From: Boswellia sacra
Taxonomy: Eukaryota; Streptophyta; Magnoliopsida; Sapindales; Burseraceae
Direction: 5' to 3'
Length of the DNA: 64,000 nt
Assembly (NCBI GenBank): GCA_013180625.2
Contig: SNVD02008830.1
Span: 124,001 to 188,000, forward strand
The notes below the pieces were generated by a model. The model did not search any database, was not told the DNA's origin, and saw only the letters and a program-made list of their open reading frames with translations. Every line of letters begins with the position of its first letter. Positions within the stretch are counted from its first letter, which is position 1. Both the position numbers and the translations under genes were made by a program. This document shows, piece by piece, positions 57,500 through 64,000 of the stretch.

Positions 57500-59236
57500 G
57501 AAAATCTTGAATGCCCATCTTGACGAGTAAATCATGAAATGCATATGTAGTAAGTGGTTTGGTAAGGATATCAGCCAATTGTTGCTTGGAACTAACAAAC
57601 TCTCCATGAACAGTGCCTTTTTAGATCTTCTCACGAATCAAATGGTAATCAATTTCAATGTGTTTTGTTCGTTCATGGAAGGTTGGATTGGCAACAAGAC
57701 GTTTTGTTATCACAATGAAGATGAGCTGGTCGGGTGTGAGAAATGCCAAGATCATGAAGCAAGCAAAGTAACCAAGTAATCTCACAAGTGGTTTCCATGA
57801 AATGGTATTCCACCTTAGCAAGAGAACATGAAAACTATTGATTGTTTCTTGGACTTTCATGAGATAGGTGAGCGGCCAAGGAGAATGCAATAGCCAATGG
57901 TGGAGAGATGAGTCATGGCAACTGGCCCAATCTGAACCACAATATGCATGCACTTGTAGGGAACTAGATGCTAAAAGGAGAATGCCTTGTCTAGGAGCAC
58001 CTTTTAAATAATGCAGAACCCCTAATGCAATGAGATAATGCGATTGTCGGGATTCGCCGAGGAACTGTCTAAGGACTTGAACACAATAGGCAATATTAGA
58101 ACGTGTAACTATGAGATAAAGCAAATGATCAATCAAGCACCTATAAGTGGTAGCATTAGGAAGGTCTCTATCACTTTTGTTCAACTTGAGATTTTGCTCC
58201 ATAGGAGTCTTAGAAGAGCGTGAACCAAGAAGACGAAATTCTTCAAATAATTCTAAAATATATTTGTGTTGGCTGAGATAGATCTTGTGCTTGAAACGAG
58301 CAATTTCAATCCCAAGGAAAAATTTCAGAACACCAAGATCTTGTAATTTGAAACTGTTATGAAGTGTAGTCTTCATGGCCATAATTTCAAGATTGTCACC
58401 TACAATGATAATGTCATCTGCATATACAAGGATGACAGTAAAGGAGTTATCGACAATCTTGGTGAACAAAGAGTAATCAACTTTTCATTATTGATAACCA
58501 ACACCTATCAACTTGCCAGAAAGCTTTGCAAACCATTTTCGAGAGGCTTGCTTGAGGCCATACACAGACTTTTGAAGTTTACAGACCATATTACCCATTC
58601 TAGATTGTTGAAAACCTAGAGGAAGCTACATGTCGACTTCTTCGGCTAAGTCACCATGAAGGAAAGCATTACTAATATCAAGATGATGGAGATGCCAATT
58701 TTTAATTGCAGCAATATTTAAGAAGCAATGCATCTTAGTGAGTTTAGCCGCTGGAGCAAAAGTTTCTTGAGAATCAAGTCCCTCTTACTAGGTATACCCT
58801 TTGCGCCTAAATGAGTCTTATAATGCTCAATAATGCCATCAGGTTGGTATTTGATTTTGTAAACCCACTTGCATCCGATAGCATTCTTTCCAAGAGGTAA
58901 TTCAATGACCTTCCAAGTGTTATTGGCCTCCAAAGCTTTAATTTATTTTACCATGGCCTTTCTCTAGCTCACATCCAGCATCGCTTGTTTAAAGATTTTT
59001 ATTTCCTGGCTAGAGGAGATGGATACTAGAAAAGAGCGATGTGAAGGAGAAAATTTATGATAAGACAAGAATTGTTGTAACGGGTGAGAAGTACTTACTA
59101 GGGTAGAAGAATACCTATGAACGGGGCTTTCATCCCACCAGAGCGTTTGCAACCATGACATTGTATCAAAGCCTCTTTCCAAGCTTAAGGAAACATAAAG
59201 GAAAGTCAGGCATGTCAGAAGAAATAGAGTCGCCAC
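57500..59236 (-). pseudogene. Ty1-copia pol remnant (RT and RNase H), minus strand
   Basis: The largest open stretch (58469-57621) begins in the RT palm: VILVYADDIIIVG carries the YADD catalytic motif and KFFLGIEIAR follows. It then degrades into RNase H with frame changes (the Asp-rich GSDWASC context is visible). Upstream on the minus strand, 58933-58718 has the start of RT (NTWKVIELP, GCKWVYKIKY), and 59236-58964 has the preceding linker (HKFSPSHRSFLVSIS). Integrase, protease and gag are absent, so the copy is 5'-truncated at about 59240. It differs in sequence from the Sirevirus-like element. It is clearly inactive. Confidence 0.85.
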
Positions 59237-59711
59237 CTAATTATTCAATTGGAAATGAATGGGGGCAATTCGATCCCTTGCTTCAAGACCTAAACTACTA
59301 TCATCCCTTCAGAGATGGGTTTGGAAAGTTAGGTACAAGTCATTCGACTCATCGGATCAAAATCTGATCTCTACTAGGGTATACCAAATTAGAAAAACCT
59401 ATGTTGCTATACAGTCCGTCTAAGTTGTTCATTTCATGCACATACTTTTATTTTTATCTTCATCAAACAAATAAGATGATTTCATTCAAGGCATTTGTAT
59501 ATTCATACAAAGAAAGAGAGATGATAACAGATTACATTTCCTTAAACATGGGGGAAGGGAAAGAAGATTACGTTGGTTGTTCTTCAACAGTAAAGTAATT
59601 CTACTTTAAAATACTTAAACAATATTTCATACATTCATAAAAGATATCATACATTTGAATATCAAATATAAACAATTACTTCGAGACTCAATAGATAATG
59701 AAATAATAAAA
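59237..59711. other. Non-coding junction between copia remnant and duplication
   Basis: This short interval starts with a GAGTCGCCACCTAATT-containing stretch and GAGATGGGTTTGGAAAGTTAG. That style resembles pieces of Ty3-type element ends, but it is too short to assign. The rest is AT-rich. No gene. Confidence 0.35.
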
Positions 59712-61302
59712 TTATTATTAGTATAAAAAATAAAATAAAATATGGTTGTCCAAAAAATCCAAAAGAAAATTTTAGAATCTTCAGAAAAGAATTAGTGAAG
59801 CTAACAATGATGACACAAGTTGTTAGATCCCAAAAACCATTCACGGCCACCCATAAGGTAAAGTTAGAAAATAAAATTGTGCCAAGGCAAACCGAAGTTC
59901 TTGCTTCCACTGTAATAAAACAAAAACATGCAACAGCTTTTCCTCGATACCAACAGTTTAGGGCTGAAACACCTAAGTTAGCATATAATACACTATGGTA
60001 AAAAATTTTCATGGAAAATATTTCATCAAATAACATGAGACTCAACCAAAACTGAATTCTTTTGGGTAACATGTCTTAATTAAACTAAAAAATGTTCATT
60101 CTGCTGATGCAGTCCTAGCTATTAAGTTGTTTAACAGAACACATAAGTCAAACATGGAGCAAATTAAACAGCTCCAGACTTCTGCTGAGATACTGAACAC
60201 TGATGATTTCTAAACCCAAGAGTCTGAGAAAATGTACCAAAGATGGCAAGTTGAACATCCTATTTCCCAAGTTTCCTATCGTTAACCTACTTGATGGGGA
60301 AAGATACAAGGGTAACAACATTAAGAAAAGCTCATCGCACAAATTGTATCCAGCAAAATGATGGCCGAGTGCCCAGGCACTAGTCAATTTCTCCATTAAT
60401 TTAGATAATGCTGTTTTTTATCTCTTCTATATCCTTTGTCTCTCCGCATATCTTCCCTTCTGGCATAGTAATGCTCAATAAAATGTATGCCTATGCATTT
60501 TCTCATCACAAGCACTAGTCAATTTCTCCATTAATTTAGATAATGCTGTTTTTTCTCGCTTCATCTTTTGTCTCTCTACATTTCTTCCCTTCTGGCATGG
60601 TAATGGTCAATATAATGTATGCCTATGCATTTCTCATCACAAGAATGACAATCTCTTTATAAGCCATGCAACATGACGATGGACATATTTTGTTCATATT
60701 AATGCGATGGTTCATGCTTCAGCATAATTGATCATGCAATAGGAAAAATTATGGAAAGAATCACTGTAATCTTCAGCACTTCAACCCCAAACAGCAAATT
60801 CCCCACCTTACCCATGTATTTTTCAAGAAATCACAATGCATTCTCTTTCTTCCTGTCCCCTAATTCTTTTATAAAATCCAAATGGGTAATAATACTATGA
60901 TAGTACACGTTCCCAGTAATACATTGAAGTTTTAGCACAAGGAAACAAGCTTTAAAGAGTCCATAACCACCAAGTCAATTCATCTTGCTTCCATAAAGAT
61001 ATCCTAATCACTCAATTCAAAACAAGCTGATGAGCTAAATAGATTTCCATGCTCCTCCGTACATCCAAACTAATACAAAACGTGCCGTATAGTCTACAAT
61101 CTCAAACTATAAAAGAAATTTAAAAAAAAGAATGCAATCCATTCCAATCCAATCCTCCACTATACAATGTAATCCAACAACAAATCTCCATTTTCCACAT
61201 ACACATGAAAGCATCAACGCCAAATGCAAACAGAGATCACGATTCAAAACAACGAAACAAGCAAAGCGAAGCAAAGCCAAAACCAAAACCAAAAACACTC
61301 AC

Positions 61303-61341
61303 TGGAGACGCAGTAGACAATCCCGCCATACGGCGAAAGAT
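61303..61341 (-). pseudogene. Orphan copy of SAPS exon 1, start codon lost
   Basis: This is the duplicated counterpart of SAPS exon 1 at 20238-20276. The original start ATG is now ATC (61341-61339) and codon 3 is CGC instead of TGG, so the first methionine is gone. The in-frame Met at codon 5 and the rest (MAGLSTASP) remain, as does the GTGAGTG splice donor at 61302-61296. No SAPS exon 2 follows downstream on the minus strand; the copy ends at about 59712. It cannot make SAPS protein, but the promoter-like region and donor could still yield transcripts towards the KxDL gene. Confidence 0.88.
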
Positions 61342-61893
61342 CTTCGCAATACGACGCCGAAATCGCCTCCGAATTCAGATCTGCTAACCTAGAAACCGTA
61401 GTCGCCGATTCACCAATCGCCAAGCGAAGCAGGCAGCCAAACCCTAGAATCCGAATCACCACAGATGATTAGAGAATCCATCGCAGTTGTAATTCCAGAT
61501 CGAATCGAAAAGTCGGAATACAAACAAAGATTGATAAAGAGAAGCAGAGTGCGAAGCGAACCTGTAACCGCGGGACAGAGAGAGATACAAAGAAATAGAA
61601 AGAGAGAGTGTGTAATATATTTTCTTTGCTAAATCAATTGAATTTTCGATGTAATTGCTATATGTGGTAACTTCTTTTCCTTATTTTATTTTATTTTATT
61701 TTAATTTTGAAAAAAAAAAGTTATTATTTTGTAGAGATATTTGTGGCATGTGATGATTAACAAAAATTGGTATCACGGAGGTCTTATACATATTGGTTGG
61801 TCCTGTAAAGTTGGAAGAATTATGTCCACTTGCTTAGGAGAGGCATTTAATGTCACACCTGACCTGTTTAATCTCAATCTCACCGTCTCATTC

Positions 61894-62605
61894 AGGGTGA
61901 TAATTTTTGACACGACATGCGAACACGACTTGATATGACACGGATTTAAGCGAGTTTGTATTTTGGTATATTCATGTTCGTATCGTGTTCGTGTCGAAGA
62001 TGTCAATCCGTTTAATAATCGTGTCGTGTTCGGGTTGAGAGTCTTCAACATGCGAACACGATTATGACACGAATACGATTATGATATGAGTAACACGAAT
62101 AACACGAATACATATTATACACGATTGACACAATAACACGATTAACACGAATATTGACACGATTACATATTAAATTTAAAAATACTAAACTTTTTAGACA
62201 TTTTAGTCCTTATATGTATCCAAATTTTAAAATAAAAATAGAATTTTAAAAATCTAATAAATTTTAAAACTTAGGATATTTTTGTCATTTAAAAAAAGTT
62301 GAAAACCTTAACGTGTCATAATCATGTTAACGGGTCATAATCGTGTCAATCGGGTCGTATCAATAATGTAAACGTGTCTTAATCATGTTAGACGGGTCGT
62401 GTTCGTGTCTAACAAGATTACGACTCGTTTATTATTCGTGTTAGCGTGTCGTGTCGTGTTACCCGTTTAATAATCGTGTCGTGTTCGTGTCGTGTCATAG
62501 TGACACGAATAATAAACGGGTCGTGTTCGTGTTGGGTCAATCTTTATCGTGTCACAGTTTGATACGACATAAACACGACCCGCGAACACGAATTGCCACC
62601 CCTAA
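61894..62605. mobile_element. hAT-like non-autonomous element with 8-bp target duplication
   Basis: A 712-bp insertion absent from copy 1 of the duplication. Flanks are TCTCATTC at 61886-61893 and 62606-62613; copy 1 has a single TCTGATTC there (about 20810-20817). The ends are AGGGTGATAATT on the left and, reversed, TTAGGGGTGGCAATT on the right, imperfect inverted repeats of the kind seen in hAT-type miniature elements, and 8-bp duplications are diagnostic of hAT. The interior is packed with CGTGTC/ACACGA motifs in both orientations and has no transposase. It inserted after the segmental duplication, or was lost from copy 1. Confidence 0.85.
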
Positions 62606-64000
62606 TCTCATTCTCAATTTGATTTGTAGCAACAGATTTTTTCTCCTCATTTATCATGTTTACTAAATTGATCCAAATTTTATTAGTGTATAATTTATAA
62701 AGTTAATAGATATAAATTACAAAAAATCAATACTTGAAAAAATATAAAACTCGGTAAAAGGAACACGAATATCCTATTTTAGACATGTAATTCCTTTATT
62801 CATAATAAAAAGGTTTATGGGTTTATTTTTGGAAAAAAGTAAAAAATAAATTATTAATTGTTGTTAATAAACTTAGGAGAAGTTGTGAGTAACCTCATTC
62901 CTTTTTCAAGTTAGTTAATAAAAACTTCAAGCACTAGTCTCTATGGATTTATATATGAATAATTAAACTTTCTTTCTAAGTTTCGTTAATATCTCTCTTA
63001 GTTGCTCATTGGATGGAAGCGTCAAATACAAGTAGAAATATGCTATATCTGCATTTTTGTTATTAGCCATAAAAGGCAAAAGAAAGGATGGTAAAATATG
63101 GATGTGGGTGCAAGCGAGGGTTTGGCATTTCCGCACCCGTACCGAACCAAAAAACTATTTTTCGATCCTCGTAAAATCCCTTAATTTTTTCATTTTTTTT
63201 CGGATCAGGTATTTGCAGGTGCTGGGATGCTACACCCACACCCAAAAAAAAAAGCCCCGAATTTTCTCCGGCTTGTTTTTTTTTTTTTAAATTTTTTCAC
63301 GCTTTGAAATGAGTGAAATAGAATAATGTTGCCAAAATTTGTGAAGGATGCGGCTAGCACTGGTGGCAAGGCTAGTTGCATGAGTTTTGGTAGCCTAGGA
63401 TGGAATCACAGCTCCCTTGATTTTTTACTTGTAATTAAACATATAAAAGAAAATTGATCATATAAAATTTATCTACAATCATTTGATCAAAAAGTCGTGT
63501 GGTTGGGTGGTTAACCACTTGAAATCCAACTCACAAGTCACAGGTTTGAGTCTTGTTGTATGCATTTTACACTACAAAATCAAATATAAGGGTCAGGCGC
63601 ACATAATTGATTGAAATTTTGGATAAAAACTATGGAGTTAGGGCAATGCATGGGTCGGGCTGTGCGAGTGCGAGCCAGAGACAGGTCCTTAGTAATTCTA
63701 GCCCCGCATCAAACCCGACCCAACCGGGAAAAATTGTCATCCCTAGGCATAAGCTAAGCACTCCATTGTTTAAGTAAACACATTATCATGGTAACATGTA
63801 AACACATAATTGATTGAAATTTTGGATAAAAACTATTGAGTTAGGGCAATGCATTTAACATGAAGGCAAATGATTTAACATAGAACTTTGGGAAAAAAAA
63901 ATTAGCATAGTTAAGGGTGTCAATTTGGGTTATGACATATGAACACAACTTGACACGTCACTGAAATTAGTGGATTTGAGTTTTGGCTTAATCGTATTCA
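62606..64000. other. Upstream flank of duplicated SAPS promoter, no gene
   Basis: Duplicate of about 20810-22179. It contains the same pol III promoter-like pair near 63500-63560 and, from about 63915, the start of the degraded CGTGTC-family repeat also seen at 22095. ORFs are short and domain-free. Confidence 0.65.

Larger units (their letters stand above)
59712..64000 (+). repeat. Segmental duplication, copy 2 (runs off window)
   Basis: Direct copy of 18590-22179: intron 1 part, exon 1, promoter and upstream flank of the SAPS gene. Excluding the 712-bp hAT-like insertion and its 8-bp duplication, it measures about 3.57 kb against 3.59 kb for copy 1. The left edge lies near A/T-rich repeats just after the copia remnant. 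Copy 2 lacks about 70 bp near 60000 and about 22 bp near 63600, and has about 33 bp extra near 63675-63705. Homology is still intact at base 64000, so the full extent is unknown. Confidence 0.93.

Noticed and set aside
59795..60396. ORFs in copy 2 resembling those at 18573-19314
   Set aside because: Both sets are intron 1 sequence repeated by the duplication; they are not conserved beyond that and show no domain.

Overview
The window is nuclear DNA of a flowering plant, most likely a eudicot. The genes have many short exons with GT-AG introns, long AT-rich introns, and several families of plant transposable elements. The proteins resemble their Arabidopsis counterparts, but the species cannot be named from the sequence alone. 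No tRNA, rRNA or CRISPR locus was recognised.

Seven protein-coding genes can be reconstructed exon by exon. In order they are: a YAO/RRP9-type U3 snoRNP WD40 protein (+, 1770-6844); a SAPS-domain regulatory subunit of PP6-type phosphatase (-, 7894-20276); the cytosolic phenylalanyl-tRNA synthetase beta subunit (+, 34760-42128); an intronless basic protein that is probably mitochondrial and mL40-like (-, 45033-45764); the DRT111/SPF45 splicing factor (+, 46550-49709); a stand-alone BZR1-type DNA-binding protein (-, 51158-52055); and a KxDL-motif protein (-, 53472-55691). Several serve ribosome production, translation or RNA processing. Five of the seven carry an AAACCCTA telo-box shortly upstream of the start codon. 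They are separate transcription units with no operon-like arrangement; 45765-46549 is a shared divergent promoter region.

The rest is mostly mobile DNA. The left edge (1-1087) holds the 5' LTR and gag start of a minus-strand Ty3-type element. A decayed Sirevirus-like Ty1-copia element with an envelope-like third ORF fills 23905-33955 and is flanked by AAGTC duplications. Its 5' LTR was invaded by a GC-rich inverted-repeat element and then partly deleted. A 395-bp TRIM sits in an intron of the KxDL gene. A minus-strand copia remnant lies at 57210-59236, and an AT-rich inverted-repeat element at about 55887-57075.

The most informative structure is a direct segmental duplication. About 3.6 kb at 18590-22179 (part of intron 1, exon 1, promoter and upstream flank of the SAPS gene) recurs at 59712-64000 and runs off the window edge. 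The second copy has lost the SAPS start codon. It also carries a 712-bp hAT-like insertion with an 8-bp target duplication, for which the first copy is the unoccupied site.

I found no new multi-gene biological system. The observations of interest concern genome evolution and gene structure.
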